A DNA stretch of 64,000 nucleotides from Polymorphobacter fuscus (GCF_011927825.1 NZ_JAATJI010000002.1:372001-436000); one strand, 5' to 3'. Shown: positions 9,936 to 19,562, counted from the first letter of the stretch. Notes: generated by a model not told the origin, from the sequence alone. Numbers and translations: made by a program.

Positions 9936-10129
9936 ACGCGCATTGCCATCGCCGGTGGCTCGGTCGGCGGGCTGTTCGCCGCAACCCTGCTGGCCCGCGC
10001 CGGCGCCGATACATAGCCGCCGTCGATCGATGCCGGCACGACATCGGCGATGACCGGGCAGGCCGGCGGGGTGCGCTGCGCACATGCCGCCAGCAGGCCG
10101 AAAAGGCCAAAGGCGAGATGCGGTCGCAT
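9932..10129 (-). CDS. Small putative lipoprotein
   Basis: A 65-residue frame beginning two bases after the dps stop. Its N-terminus is [16 protein letters not shown], a short signal sequence ending in a lipobox (LAAC), followed by a Pro/Ala-rich tail. Its stop overlaps the stop of the convergent MFS gene by four bases. The lipobox and the tight spacing to dps support a real gene, but it is short and of no recognised family. Confidence 0.45.
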   Translation of the reverse strand: MRPHLAFGLFGLLAACAQRTPPACPVIADVVPASIDGGYVSAPARASRVAANSPPTEPPAMAMRV

Positions 10130-10131
10130 GG

Positions 10132-10653
10132 TCAGTGCGCGACGCCCTGGCGGCAGCTTTCGAACAGGAACCAGGCGCGGCGCTCGGTCTCGTCGATCCA
10201 CACTTCCAGAAGGCTGGCGGTGGCGACGTCGCCATAGCTGTCGCACATCTCGTGGACCCGGCGCATCTCGGCGACGAGCTGCTTGTTGTCGCCCTGCAAC
10301 TCGGCGAGCATGTCGAAGGGTTCGACATAATCGGCATTGTTGTCGAGGATGCGCTGGCGCCCGGCGATGTCCGAGATGGAACGGATCGTCGTGCCGCCGA
10401 GCTTGCGGGCGCGTTCCGCGATCGGGTCGGTCATCGCGAAGATCTGGTCGCTCTGGTCGTCGAGCATCAGGTGATAGTCGCGGAAATTGGGGCCGCTCAT
10501 GTGCCAGTGGAAGTTCTTGGTCTTCAGATAGAGCGCGAACACATCGGCCAGCAGCGCGCCGAGCCCGGCCGAAATGTCGCGCGTGGCATCGGCGCCGAGG
10601 TCGGTTGGCGTGCCGAGAAACATCTGTGCGACCTTGTCCGAATATGCGGCCAT
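10132..10653 (-). CDS. dps: Dps-family ferritin-like protein
   Basis: Cytoplasmic 12-mer ferritin-like protein that oxidises and stores iron and protects DNA in stress. The 173 residues contain the Dps signature KTKNFHWHMSGPNF with the ferroxidase His, and the downstream acidic residues LMLDDQSDQIFAM that complete the inter-subunit ferroxidase site. The ATG at 10653 is preceded by GAAGGGAG at good spacing, so the longer open frame upstream is not used. The basic N-terminal tail that gives some Dps proteins DNA binding is short here. Confidence 0.93.
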   Translation of the reverse strand: MAAYSDKVAQMFLGTPTDLGADATRDISAGLGALLADVFALYLKTKNFHWHMSGPNFRDYHLMLDDQSDQIFAMTDPIAERARKLGGTTIRSISDIAGRQRILDNNADYVEPFDMLAELQGDNKQLVAEMRRVHEMCDSYGDVATASLLEVWIDETERRAWFLFESCRQGVAH

Positions 10654-10949
10654 GATTCTACTCCCTTCCAGGGTTTGCAGGTGCGGGTGGATGGCGACAG
10701 GGATAGGCCGTTGCGGCGGCGATCCAATCCATCTCATGGTTTAGGGTGACCCATCCGTGCGACCGGCGGCGCTCTGGCGCCTGCTGCGACCTCGGCCGCG
10801 ATTTGCCCGGCGCGACGCCGTCGGTCAGGCATTGCCCGGTGACGGGACGACGCGATTTGCGCAGTCCGGCGCGATCTTGCACCGCCAGCGCACAGAGTCG
10901 CCGATCGCGCGCGCCGGCGCCTGAGGCCCGTGTCGCTGCGTGCCGCGTC

Positions 10950-11552
10950 TCAACCGAGCCGGTAATAGGTGGTGAAAAAGAACAGCAGCCGCCCACCGAG
11001 GGCGACGAGCAGCAGCCCGGCCTGGACGTTCCGGCGGGCGCTGAAAGCGCCGATTGCGCAGATTGCCAGCAAAATCCCGGTCTGCAGCAGATAGGGCAGC
11101 CCCAGCCCGGACACATAGGCCGCGCCCTTGATCTGGCCATCGCCGATATCGAGGATCGCGGTGAACGCGACCAGCCCGAAGAACCAGCGCCGGCGCGCCA
11201 GGAAATAATCATCATACCCCGGCCATTCGGCCATGTCGGCGGGGAACAGCAGCGCGCAGATCATGAAATAACAGGCGGCATAGCCGAAGACGAACAAATA
11301 GGTGGCAAAGGTCCAGTCGCGCAGATGGCTGAGGCCATATTCCCACCACCAGAAGCCGACGACCGACAGCAGCGCCCACAATGTCCAGCCGAGGTGCACC
11401 CACCAGATCCGGCGGCGGTACGGATGTTCGGCCAGATTGGCGAAGCCCTGCAGCAACTTGCCGATGCTGAGACCGAGAATGACGCCGATCAGGACGCGGA
11501 TGTGGACGAACTGGTCGCTGTTGGCATGGTCGACGGGCAGGGTGGCGGTCAT
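10950..11552 (-). CDS. Integral membrane protein of unknown function
   Basis: A 200-residue protein with five to six hydrophobic segments and Trp/Tyr-rich interfaces (WWVHLGWTLWALLSVVGFWW is one). It does not match a family I recognise. The ATG at 11552 is preferred over an in-frame TTG six codons upstream. About 300 bases between its stop and the dps start hold no convincing gene. It is divergent from the methyltransferase-like gene. Confidence 0.7.
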   Translation of the reverse strand: MTATLPVDHANSDQFVHIRVLIGVILGLSIGKLLQGFANLAEHPYRRRIWWVHLGWTLWALLSVVGFWWWEYGLSHLRDWTFATYLFVFGYAACYFMICALLFPADMAEWPGYDDYFLARRRWFFGLVAFTAILDIGDGQIKGAAYVSGLGLPYLLQTGILLAICAIGAFSARRNVQAGLLLVALGGRLLFFFTTYYRLG

Positions 11553-11780
11553 CGTACGCCCGTCCGACAACCGATCGCTGCCGCCCGATATTTCCTCATC
11601 GCCACTGTCCCCCGATCACGCGCGGGCACAGGCTTATGCGCCGATGGCGGTCATTTCCAGCCGTTTGCGCCGCCGTGTCGATCGATCGCCCGCGCTTTTG
11701 CATCGGCAGCCCCGCCGTGGCATTATTGGCCATGGTCGCGGACCGTGGACGGACGACCGCAAAGACGTGGGGGAACGACG

Positions 11781-12485
11781 ATGCTGCAGCCTGTTGCCAT
11801 GGCACTGGTCCTTGCTCTTGCGCTGCCTGCCGCGCTGGCGGCGCAGGAACGTCCGGCCGCCGATGTCGCGCGCGACGCGGCACGCAAGCCCGACGCGATG
11901 GTGGCCTTTGCCGGGGTCAAGCCCGGCGACACGGTTGCCGACATGATCCCCGGCGCCGGCTATTTCACCCGGGTGTTCTCGCGGGCGGTCGGCCCCGGGG
12001 GCAAGGTGTTCGCCATCATCCCGGCGCAGGCCGAAGCCGCCTATCCCGAACCCAGCAAGGCGATCCGCGCCATGGCGGGCGGCGGCTGGCCGAACGTGGC
12101 GGTGGTCAGCTCGCCGCTCGATCCGGCGGTTGTCGGCAAGCTCGACCTGTTCTGGACGGCGCAGAACTACCATGACCTGCACAACAGCCAGACGCCCGAA
12201 CAGGTCATCGCCTTCAACAAGGCGGTGTTCGCGGCGCTGAAACCGGGTGGCACCTATGTGATCGTCGATCATGCCGGGCGCGACGGCAGCGGCCGGACCG
12301 AAACCAAGACGCTGCACCGCATCGACCCGGCGGTCATCCGGTCCGAAGCCGAGGCGGCAGGTTTCCGCTTCGACGGCGAAAGCCCGGCGCTGCGTAACTC
12401 CGCCGACCCCAGGACCGCCAATGTCTTCGACCCGGCGATCCGCGGCAAGACCGACCAGATCGCCTATCGCTTCCGCAAGCCCTGA
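11781..12485 (+). CDS. Exported class I methyltransferase-like protein
   Basis: A 234-residue protein with an N-terminal signal peptide (hydrophobic about 5-20, AALAAQ cleavage region) followed by a Rossmann-type methyltransferase fold. The motif [15 protein letters not shown] corresponds to SAM motif I, and [18 protein letters not shown] plus the GGTYVIVDH strand match later core motifs. The family is a known group of predicted methyltransferases that often carry signal sequences. SAM is not expected in the periplasm, so the real activity is open. GGGGGAACG precedes the ATG. It sits just upstream of gpmA without obvious functional link. Confidence 0.8.
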   Translation: MLQPVAMALVLALALPAALAAQERPAADVARDAARKPDAMVAFAGVKPGDTVADMIPGAGYFTRVFSRAVGPGGKVFAIIPAQAEAAYPEPSKAIRAMAGGGWPNVAVVSSPLDPAVVGKLDLFWTAQNYHDLHNSQTPEQVIAFNKAVFAALKPGGTYVIVDHAGRDGSGRTETKTLHRIDPAVIRSEAEAAGFRFDGESPALRNSADPRTANVFDPAIRGKTDQIAYRFRKP

Positions 12486-12571
12486 AGCGGCAAGTCCCGA
12501 AGCGGCAAGCCCGCGGTTGCGTCGCTGAAGGGGCGCTGGCATTGCGGTGCGGTCCTGATCACGGAGTTTTC

Positions 12572-13249
12572 ATGCCCACCCTTGTCCTGCTGCGCCACGG
12601 CCAATCGGCCTGGAACCTGGAAAATCGCTTCACCGGCTGGTGGGACGTCAACCTGACCGACAAGGGCATTGCCGAGGCGACCGCCGCCGGCACCGCAATG
12701 GCGGCGGCGGGGCTTGATTTCGACATCGCCTTCACCAGCGTGCAGACGCGGGCAATCCGCACGCTCAACCTGGCGCTGGAAGCGATGGACCGGCTGTGGC
12801 TGCCGGTGACGAAGAACTGGCAGCTGAACGAGCGCCACTATGGCGGGCTGACCGGCCTCGACAAGGCCGAGACGGCGGCCGAGCATGGCGACGACCAGGT
12901 CAGGATCTGGCGGCGAAGCTTCGACGTGCCGCCGCCGCCGCTGGCGCCCGGGTCGCCGTACGACCTGTCGGCGGACCGGCGCTATGCCGGCATCGCAATC
13001 CCCGCCGCCGAAAGCCTGAAGGACACGATTGCCCGGGTGCTGCCCTATTGGGAAGGGGCAATCGTGCCCGAACTGCGCGCCGGCAAGCGGGTCATCGTCG
13101 CCGCCCATGGCAATTCGCTGCGGGCGCTGGTCAAGCATCTGTCCGGCATCTCCGACGCCGATATCGTCAGCGAGGAAATCCCGACCGGCCGGCCGATGGT
13201 CTATGACCTTGCCGATGATCTGACGGCGATCGGGCGGCGCTACCTTTAA
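12572..13249 (+). CDS. gpmA: 2,3-bisphosphoglycerate-dependent phosphoglycerate mutase
   Basis: Glycolytic enzyme interconverting 3- and 2-phosphoglycerate through a phosphohistidine. The start gives 225 residues with the histidine-phosphatase signature [10 protein letters not shown] (phosphorylated His9), the substrate residues [20 protein letters not shown], and the second catalytic His in [10 protein letters not shown]. The [11 protein letters not shown] segment is typical of GpmA. The length agrees with alphaproteobacterial GpmA, slightly shorter than the 250-residue E. coli enzyme. It converges on the L,D-transpeptidase gene. Confidence 0.95.
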   Translation: MPTLVLLRHGQSAWNLENRFTGWWDVNLTDKGIAEATAAGTAMAAAGLDFDIAFTSVQTRAIRTLNLALEAMDRLWLPVTKNWQLNERHYGGLTGLDKAETAAEHGDDQVRIWRRSFDVPPPPLAPGSPYDLSADRRYAGIAIPAAESLKDTIARVLPYWEGAIVPELRAGKRVIVAAHGNSLRALVKHLSGISDADIVSEEIPTGRPMVYDLADDLTAIGRRYL

Positions 13250-13259
13250 TGGCCGGCGG

Positions 13260-13940
13260 CTAGCGGCCGGCGACACCTGGCCCGAAGACCTCCGCCAGCG
13301 ATAGCTGTTCGGGAAGGATGTAGACAACGCCGCCGTCGGACCGGAACAGCGGCTCGACGCTGTCGGCGAAGAACTCCGGCGGCACGTTGATGCAGCCGAA
13401 CGAAATCCGGTTGTCGGCCGCGGTGGGGCTGGCGAGCCGTTCGCGCCGGCGGTCGCGCGCCGTGCCGGCGACCACCGGGTGGAGCGAAATCGCGTCGGCG
13501 TAATGGACCCAGAGGATCTTGTGCCCGGCGGTATTGGTGCCGAGTTCGGCATCGAAGCGGCCCGCGGGCGTGGTGCGTTCGGCCGGCGTGATCGTCGCCA
13601 GCGGCCGGTCACCGATGCCGGGGACGGACCGGTCGCCGCGGGCGAGGCCCAGCAGCGCTGCCGATCGGGCGCGCGGCGTGCCATCGGCGTCGAAGACCAG
13701 CACCTGCGCCGCGACCTTGTCGACGATCGCGAACGGCCGGCCGTGGCTGTCTTTGGTGGCGATCACCCAGGCCGCAAGGGTCGCAACCGGACCTGATATG
13801 GCTGCCGCTGGCGACGCGGGGGAGGCGCCGCCAGCGGCAGGTGTGGCGAGGGCGAGAGCGAATGCCAGCGCCAGGGCCGCGCTGGTTTTGCACCGGTATC
13901 GGGGGGCGACCCGGTGCCCGTCTCTCGCCACGCACGCCAC
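13260..13940 (-). CDS. L,D-transpeptidase (YkuD-fold) family protein
   Basis: Predicted periplasmic enzyme that cross-links peptidoglycan stem peptides or attaches proteins to them. An N-terminal signal sequence (hydrophobic stretch with TSAALALAFALALATPA) is followed by a YkuD-like domain. The conserved SLHPV histidine and the nucleophile cysteine in RISFGCINVP are visible; the arginine usually after the Cys-Ile/Val is Asn. The start is uncertain: the GTG at 13940 lies only four bases from the tpsA stop, and internal GTGs are possible. Its position right behind tpsB-tpsA suggests co-transcription. Confidence 0.75.
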   Translation of the reverse strand: MACVARDGHRVAPRYRCKTSAALALAFALALATPAAGGASPASPAAAISGPVATLAAWVIATKDSHGRPFAIVDKVAAQVLVFDADGTPRARSAALLGLARGDRSVPGIGDRPLATITPAERTTPAGRFDAELGTNTAGHKILWVHYADAISLHPVVAGTARDRRRERLASPTAADNRISFGCINVPPEFFADSVEPLFRSDGGVVYILPEQLSLAEVFGPGVAGR

Positions 13941-13943
13941 AGC

Positions 13944-16900
13944 TCAGTTGCGGTCCGGCTTGGGCGCAAGCATGCGCCGGCCGACCGCCGTTCCGGGCGC
14001 GGTTCCGGTGCCCTGACCGACACCTTGGCCGACACCCTGACCCATAGTGGGGGCCGTGGCCTGACTGGCCTGCGGACCCGCGCCCGAACTTGTACCCTGA
14101 CCGACAGGCGCCATCCCGCTGCCGAACGACGGCGCAGCAACGCCGGCGTCGGGTGCGACCGCGGCCTGCATCGCCGCCGGCATCAGCACGCCGCCGCCGA
14201 GCACGGCGAACTGGACGCCCGGCGCCGGGCCGACCGGCGCCGTGCCCTGGCCCTGGCCGACATCGCCGTCGAGCGGCGTGCTGTTGGTAGGGCCGTCGCT
14301 GCCGACGAACCGCAGGCCTTCGCCGGTCACGTCATCCGGAGTCGGGCTGATGGGGGTCGGGCTGATTGGAGTCGGGCTGATCGGGGTCGGGCTGATCGGA
14401 GTCGGGCTGATCGGAGTGGGATTGTCCGGCGTCGGCGTTGGCGTTGGCGTCGGCGTCGGTGTCGGCGTCGGGGTGGGTGTCGGCGTCGGGCTCGACCCGG
14501 CGGTGACCGTCAGCTGCCCCGGAGTATAGGTGGTCGAATAGTTGGTCGGCACATAGCTGCCGCCGACAGCGCCGCTGGCGTTGATCGGATAGGGGCCGGC
14601 GGCGGCGGTTTCGGGGGTGCCGGTGCTCGACAGGGTGACCGCGGTGATGGTGTCGCCGTTGCGCAGGCCGGCAGCGGCGAATTCGGTGCCGGCAAAGACC
14701 AGCGCCGTTCCGGCGACCTTCGATCGATCGGTGACGGTCACCTGCAGCGGCGCCGGGGTGACGGTGAGCGCACCATCGACATAGGTCACTGCATAGTTGC
14801 CGGGGGTGTAGGTGCCGCCGCCGGCACCGCTTCCGGTAATCGCATAGGGGCTGCCGACCACGCTGGCGCGCGGATCGGTGCCGACGCTGGCCGGGGTGAA
14901 GGTGCCGACGGTGTCACCGTTGCGCAGGCCCGTCGCCACAAAGGCAGTAGGGGACAGGGTCAGGCTGTCACCATAGACCTTGCTGGCGTTGCCGGCGGTG
15001 ATGACCAGCGCCGCCGGAACCAGCGTCAGCGCGCCGTTGACATAGGTCGTCGTGTAGTTGGACGCGACAAAGCTGCCGCCCGCGGCGTTGCTGGGGATGA
15101 TCGGATAGGGCCCGCCGGCGACGCTGGCATTGGCCGGCGACCCGGCGCTGACCAGCGTCGCGGTGCCGATGGTGTCGCCATTCAACAGGCCGGCGGCGGT
15201 GAATTCGGTGCCGGCGAAGGTCCGGACGTCGCCATAGGCCTTGACGGCATTGTCGGCAGTGACCGTCAGCAGCGCCGGGGTGACGGCGAGGACGCCATTG
15301 ACATAGGTGACGTTGTAGTTGGACACGCTGAAGGTGCCGCCGGTGGCGTTGCTGGGCACGATCGCATAGGGGCCGCCCGCCACGCTGGCGGTGGCCGGCG
15401 CGCCGGCACTGGCCAGGCTGGCAGTGCCGATGGTTTCCCCGTTCACCAGTCCGGCAGAGGTGAATTCGGTGCCGCTGAAGGTGGTTGCCTGGCCATAGGC
15501 CTTGCTGGCGTTGGCGGCGGTGACGGTCAGTGCAGCGGGGGTGACCGAGGCCGTGGTGACCCCCGCTGCAGTGAACAACGCATACGCCCCCTGATCGGCC
15601 CCCGCGAGGCCGACTCCACTGAAAGTGACCGGCTTCAACGTGCCGACATTGGGATTGTCGAAATTGGCGGTGCCGCCGCTCAGCCGCACGTCCCGGGTGC
15701 CGCCGACGGTGGGGTCCCCGGCGCGGAAGGTCATCACCGCCGGCGTGGTACCGTCATAGACCTTGTCGAGCGCGCCGACGAAGACCCACATGTACGCGGT
15801 GAACCCCGTATAGTCGTTGGGGGCGCCATAGCCGTTTTCCGGCGAATAATAGATCGTCTTGTCGGTCGAGGTGACCGGGAACAGCGGGTTGAGCCGCACG
15901 GTGCCGCCATTGAGGCCGCCCGAACCATCGGCATCGGCGACGAACAGCACCGACCCGCCGGCGCTGGCGGTGACGGCGGCGTTCTGTAGAATGTCATGGC
16001 CGGCGTTGACGACGATGGCGGAGCCGAGCGCGCTGGCGGTGAGGGCGGCGTTGATCTGGACATCGTTGCCGGCGGTGGCGACGAAGCGCGACCCGCCGGT
16101 GCTGGCGGTGATGGCGTCGTTGAGGAAGATGTCGTTGCCCGCGCGCAGTTCCAGCGTTTGCGGCGTCGTCCAGGTCACCGCGTCGGCCACGGTGATGTCG
16201 CGGTCGGCGACGATCAGCCGGTTGCTGCTCGCCAGGCTGATCGTCACCTGCGACGGCGTTTCGTCGCCGCCGGCAATGGCGATGCGATAGTCGACCGGGT
16301 CGAGCAGCCACAGCCCGGTGGCGCCGGCGGTCGACCGTGTATCGACCAGCGCCGTGGTGGCGAGGCCGACCTGCTTGCCGGAGGTTTCGACAAGCCCGCC
16401 CGGGCCGGTGGCGCCGCGCGCCGTGATGGTGCCGGCGATATCGGTCCGGCCGTCCGACCAGGCGATGACGGTGCCGCCGGCGCCGCTGCCGGTCGCATCG
16501 GCGCGGACGACGGTGGCAGCGCCAAGGTCGAGCCCGGCGGCATTGCGCACCGATGCGTCCTTGCCCTGATAGCCGCCGCCGAGCAGCACGGTGCCGCCGC
16601 CGGTGGTGCCCGAGGCATCGATGCGCGCCGAGGTGAGCAGAACCTGGTCGCCGGTGGCGACGATCCGTCCGCCCGCTTCGCCGGCACCGCCGCCCGACGC
16701 GTCGAGGCTGCCGGCGACGTCGACGCTGCCGCCGTCGCCGAGCAGCATGATGACGCCGCCGCGGCTGCCGACCGAACGCGCCTCGACGATCCCGCTGTTG
16801 TTGACGACGGTGCGCACCAGGCTGTTGGCGGCATTCGCGGTCATGATGACCTGGCCGCCATCGGCACGCAGGATGCCGCCGTTGCGCGCCTCCGCACCGA

Positions 16901-17558
16901 CGGCGGCGCGATCGACGACGACGCTGAGCAGGCCGGTGCCGGTGACATCGAGGATGATGCTGCTGCCGGCGGCGAGCGCCACCGAGCCCAGCCGTGCCGC
17001 GATCAGCCCCTGGTTGCTGACGGTCGCGCCGAGCAGCGCGACATGGCCGCCATTGGCGGTGATCGTGCCGTTGTTGACGACGCTGCCGCCGCCCCCGGCA
17101 AAGCGGTGATTGCCGGCGAGGAAGTCGGCATCGGCGATGCTCAGCGTCGAGGCGACGAGCCCTGCGACATTGACCTGTGCGCCCTGGCCGAACAGCACGC
17201 CGTTGGGGTTGACGACAAATACCTGGCCATTGGCGTTGAGCGCGCCGAGGATGGCGGTGGGGTCCTGGCCGACGACGCGGTTGAGGGCGATCGCCTGGGC
17301 GTTGGGCTGGACGAAGGTGACGGCCTCGCGCGCGCCGATGCCGAAGCTCTGCCAGTTGATGATGGCGTTCTGGCTCGACTGGTTGACCGTCATCGCGCCG
17401 GCGCCGGCGGTGATGCCGGCGGCGCCGGCAACGACCTCACCGCCACCGGGCAGCGCCGCGGCCGGGCTGCTCAGCCCGACCAGCAGTGCAGCCGCAATGC
17501 CGCTTCCGAGCAGGAGCAGGGGTCGGTGGCGGCGCGGACGGACGGACGGGGTACGCAT
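13944..17558 (-). CDS. TpsA exoprotein, filamentous-haemagglutinin-type with YDG and MBG repeats
   Basis: Secreted cargo of a two-partner secretion system, 1204 residues. A long signal peptide (about 1-36) leads into a TPS secretion domain (about 40-300) with the hallmark NPNGVLF and an N-terminal NAIINWQSFGIG segment; the following region is Gly/Ala-rich beta-helix. A YDG-type domain begins near 605 (KVYDGTTPA), then four MBG-type repeats starting LTVTAANASKAYG, LTVTADNAVKAYG, LVITAGNASKVYG and LQVTVTDRSKVAG (to about 1020). A Pro-Thr run (about 1022-1043) and five PISPT copies (about 1048-1072) link to a Gln/Gly-rich tail. The transporter gene tpsB lies 13 bases upstream. Likely adhesin or matrix protein (inference). 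Confidence 0.9.
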   Translation of the reverse strand: MRTPSVRPRRHRPLLLLGSGIAAALLVGLSSPAAALPGGGEVVAGAAGITAGAGAMTVNQSSQNAIINWQSFGIGAREAVTFVQPNAQAIALNRVVGQDPTAILGALNANGQVFVVNPNGVLFGQGAQVNVAGLVASTLSIADADFLAGNHRFAGGGGSVVNNGTITANGGHVALLGATVSNQGLIAARLGSVALAAGSSIILDVTGTGLLSVVVDRAAVGAEARNGGILRADGGQVIMTANAANSLVRTVVNNSGIVEARSVGSRGGVIMLLGDGGSVDVAGSLDASGGGAGEAGGRIVATGDQVLLTSARIDASGTTGGGTVLLGGGYQGKDASVRNAAGLDLGAATVVRADATGSGAGGTVIAWSDGRTDIAGTITARGATGPGGLVETSGKQVGLATTALVDTRSTAGATGLWLLDPVDYRIAIAGGDETPSQVTISLASSNRLIVADRDITVADAVTWTTPQTLELRAGNDIFLNDAITASTGGSRFVATAGNDVQINAALTASALGSAIVVNAGHDILQNAAVTASAGGSVLFVADADGSGGLNGGTVRLNPLFPVTSTDKTIYYSPENGYGAPNDYTGFTAYMWVFVGALDKVYDGTTPAVMTFRAGDPTVGGTRDVRLSGGTANFDNPNVGTLKPVTFSGVGLAGADQGAYALFTAAGVTTASVTPAALTVTAANASKAYGQATTFSGTEFTSAGLVNGETIGTASLASAGAPATASVAGGPYAIVPSNATGGTFSVSNYNVTYVNGVLAVTPALLTVTADNAVKAYGDVRTFAGTEFTAAGLLNGDTIGTATLVSAGSPANASVAGGPYPIIPSNAAGGSFVASNYTTTYVNGALTLVPAALVITAGNASKVYGDSLTLSPTAFVATGLRNGDTVGTFTPASVGTDPRASVVGSPYAITGSGAGGGTYTPGNYAVTYVDGALTVTPAPLQVTVTDRSKVAGTALVFAGTEFAAAGLRNGDTITAVTLSSTGTPETAAAGPYPINASGAVGGSYVPTNYSTTYTPGQLTVTAGSSPTPTPTPTPTPTPTPTPTPTPDNPTPISPTPISPTPISPTPISPTPISPTPDDVTGEGLRFVGSDGPTNSTPLDGDVGQGQGTAPVGPAPGVQFAVLGGGVLMPAAMQAAVAPDAGVAAPSFGSGMAPVGQGTSSGAGPQASQATAPTMGQGVGQGVGQGTGTAPGTAVGRRMLAPKPDRN
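14341..14415 (-). repeat. Five 15-bp tandem copies encoding PISPT
   Basis: On the plus strand five copies of GTCGGGCTGATCGGA, with one or two differences in some copies, run head to tail. On the coding strand each encodes Pro-Ile-Ser-Pro-Thr in the C-terminal linker of TpsA. The unit is a multiple of three, so copy number can vary in frame. Confidence 0.85.
14429..14490 (-). repeat. Hexanucleotide tract encoding a Pro-Thr linker
   Basis: About ten copies of a six-base unit (GGCGTC with GGTGTC and GGCGTT variants on the plus strand) encode alternating Pro-Thr in TpsA. Slippage would change linker length without a frameshift. Synonymous differences between units suggest the tract is not freshly expanded. 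Confidence 0.85.
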
Positions 17559-17571
17559 GACTGGTTCCTGT

Positions 17572-19353
17572 TCAGAAAAGCTTGGTGATCTGGACCCAGA
17601 TCTGGCCCATCTTGTCCGGCTGGGACATCACGGGGGTATTGCCGAGACGGCGGGCATAGGAGGCGCGGACGAGGAAATTGTTGGGCGCCGACCAGCTGAT
17701 GCCGCCGCCGCCGCCGGTCAGATTGGCGCTGTTGACGCCGGCGGCGTAGCGGTTGCGATTAAAGGTGATGCCGCCATTGTCGATGAAGCCGAACAGCTGG
17801 ACATCACCGGGAACGCTGCGCGACAGCGCGCCGAGCAGCAGCCGCAGTTCGGCGGTGGCGATATAGCCCTGGTCCCCGAACGCCTCCCCCTCGGGATAGG
17901 CGCGCACGCCATAGGCGCCGCCGAGCTGCATCTTTTCGGAAATGTCGAGGTTTTTCGACGCGATCTGGCCGCGCGCCGCGAGATAGAGCGACAGCGGCCC
18001 GGACAGGGTCTGCAGGCGCCCGGCAGCGAGGTTGAGCTTGGTGAAGCCGCCCTGCGTCCGGCCGGTCTGCGCATCGAGCGCCAGCACCGCCGGGGTGCGG
18101 ATATCGAGGCTGCCGATGCTGACGATCGCCGAATAAAAGCCCGACCCGCCGCCGCCCAAGCTGTCGCGCCAGTCGCCGGACAGGCCGAGGAAGCCGACGG
18201 TCGAATGCTTGTTGCTGGACGCGCCGACGCTCGCCACCCGGTCGTTGAACATCTTGTAGTCGAGACCGGCGAGCAGGTTCAGATTGTAGTTGTACGACCG
18301 GATCGCCGGATAGCTGGCAAAGACGCTGGCGATGTCGGCGGACCCGCTGGCATCGAGGCTTTCGAATTCGCGGTGGAGGCGATAGTCGAGCCGGGCATAG
18401 GCAACGCCGATGGTCGCGGCGCCGAGCGGAGCCTGATAGGCGCCGCGCACATAGGTCAGGCCGCGGTCCGACACCAGGCCGCGCACCGATACGACGTCGC
18501 CGATGCCGAGCGGGTTGGCGAGGTTGATCTGGCCACCGGCGCGGAAATAGCCGGTGTAGCGATTGCCGCCATTGTCGGCCTCGACGCTGCCGAAGACGCG
18601 GCGACCGGGCAGGACGTCGACGGCAAGGTCCGAGGTGCCGACATCGGTGCCCGGCGACAGTGTCGATTTGACCGCGACGCCGGGAAGGTCCGACAGCAGC
18701 AGCAGGCGGCGTTCGAGCGGCGCATTGGCGACGACGTCGCCGGCATCGAGCCCGGCCAGACGCTGCCGCACGACCCGGTCGGCGACGCCGCTGCTGTTGG
18801 CGACGCCGACCTTGCCATAGCGGCCCTCGATGACGGCAATCGTCACGGTGCCGCCGGCAAGCGACTGCGCCGGCACATAGGCCTGGGCGACGAAATAACC
18901 CCGGGCGCTGTAAAAGGCGGTGATCCGCGCGGCCATCGCCTGCAGATCGCCCAGCGACAGATTGGCGTTGGGCGCAAAGCCGGTGGCGGCGAGCAGCGTC
19001 GGTTCATCGAACAGCGTCTGGCCGGTGATGCGCAGGGCAGCGACGGGAAAGGCCGGCCCCGTGTCGAGCGGCCCGGTGCGGGAGCCGGGCCGCTCAACGC
19101 TTATGTCCGGCGTGCCGACACGCGGCGCAGGCGCCGGTGGCAATTGCTGCAACTGGCCACCTGCGCTGGGCAGTTGCTGCGCAACGGCAGCAGTCCCGAA
19201 GGCAGCGCCGAGCAGCAGCAGGGAAGGTCGCAGACCGGAGATCAAAACCAATACCTTGATACGAGCCGCAGCGGGAACCGCCTGCGGAAACAAACAAACC
19301 GACTTTGGTAACGAAGTTGCCAGTACGGACCGGCGCCCCCTCCGAACCTGCAT
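17572..19353 (-). CDS. TpsB outer-membrane transporter (ShlB/FhaC/HecB family)
   Basis: Outer-membrane Omp85-superfamily pore that exports the TpsA partner. After a signal sequence the protein has a Pro-rich stretch, two POTRA domains (about 105-250; ALRITGQTLFDEPTLLAATG begins the first), and a 16-strand barrel. The loop-6 type motif VRAYPEGEAFGDQGY and the terminal aromatic residue (ITKLF) support the family call; 593 residues is normal. The ATG at 19353 gives an unusually long leader; a TTG about 34 codons in would give a cleaner signal peptide, so the start is uncertain. It is the first gene of tpsB-tpsA-ldt. Confidence 0.9.
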   Translation of the reverse strand: MQVRRGRRSVLATSLPKSVCLFPQAVPAAARIKVLVLISGLRPSLLLLGAAFGTAAVAQQLPSAGGQLQQLPPAPAPRVGTPDISVERPGSRTGPLDTGPAFPVAALRITGQTLFDEPTLLAATGFAPNANLSLGDLQAMAARITAFYSARGYFVAQAYVPAQSLAGGTVTIAVIEGRYGKVGVANSSGVADRVVRQRLAGLDAGDVVANAPLERRLLLLSDLPGVAVKSTLSPGTDVGTSDLAVDVLPGRRVFGSVEADNGGNRYTGYFRAGGQINLANPLGIGDVVSVRGLVSDRGLTYVRGAYQAPLGAATIGVAYARLDYRLHREFESLDASGSADIASVFASYPAIRSYNYNLNLLAGLDYKMFNDRVASVGASSNKHSTVGFLGLSGDWRDSLGGGGSGFYSAIVSIGSLDIRTPAVLALDAQTGRTQGGFTKLNLAAGRLQTLSGPLSLYLAARGQIASKNLDISEKMQLGGAYGVRAYPEGEAFGDQGYIATAELRLLLGALSRSVPGDVQLFGFIDNGGITFNRNRYAAGVNSANLTGGGGGISWSAPNNFLVRASYARRLGNTPVMSQPDKMGQIWVQITKLF

Positions 19354-19562
19354 TGCGTACCGGCACTGTCTGTAAACATGACCCTAACAAACAGCTGTGG
19401 AATCTACGGTGCCGCGATGTTATTTATTCATTAACCATCATTGTAATTCTGTTGGTCTTCAAACGCATGGCCGCGTTACATGAAAATGCTGCTTGTATTC
19501 ACAGCCAAACAGGTTGCTGTTAAATATGCGTCCACTAGGGGCAGGGCGCGCAGGAACGAGCA
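19354..19562. promoter_or_regulatory. AT-rich divergent promoter region
   Basis: This 209-base gap between divergent tpsB and the response-regulator operon is clearly AT-richer than its surroundings, with tracts such as GTTATTTATTCATTAACC, and holds no credible gene. It must contain the promoters for both the secretion locus and the regulator/KaiC-like/kinase operon. I cannot place defined -35/-10 boxes with confidence. Confidence 0.55.

Noticed and set aside
14338..14490. Possible CRISPR-like array
   Set aside because: The units are 15 and 6 bases without spacers and keep the tpsA reading frame; they are coding repeats.
13914..15989. A 691-codon plus-strand frame opposite tpsA
   Set aside because: Antisense shadow of the repeat-rich tpsA gene; composition is Gly/Arg/Asp repeats without any family.
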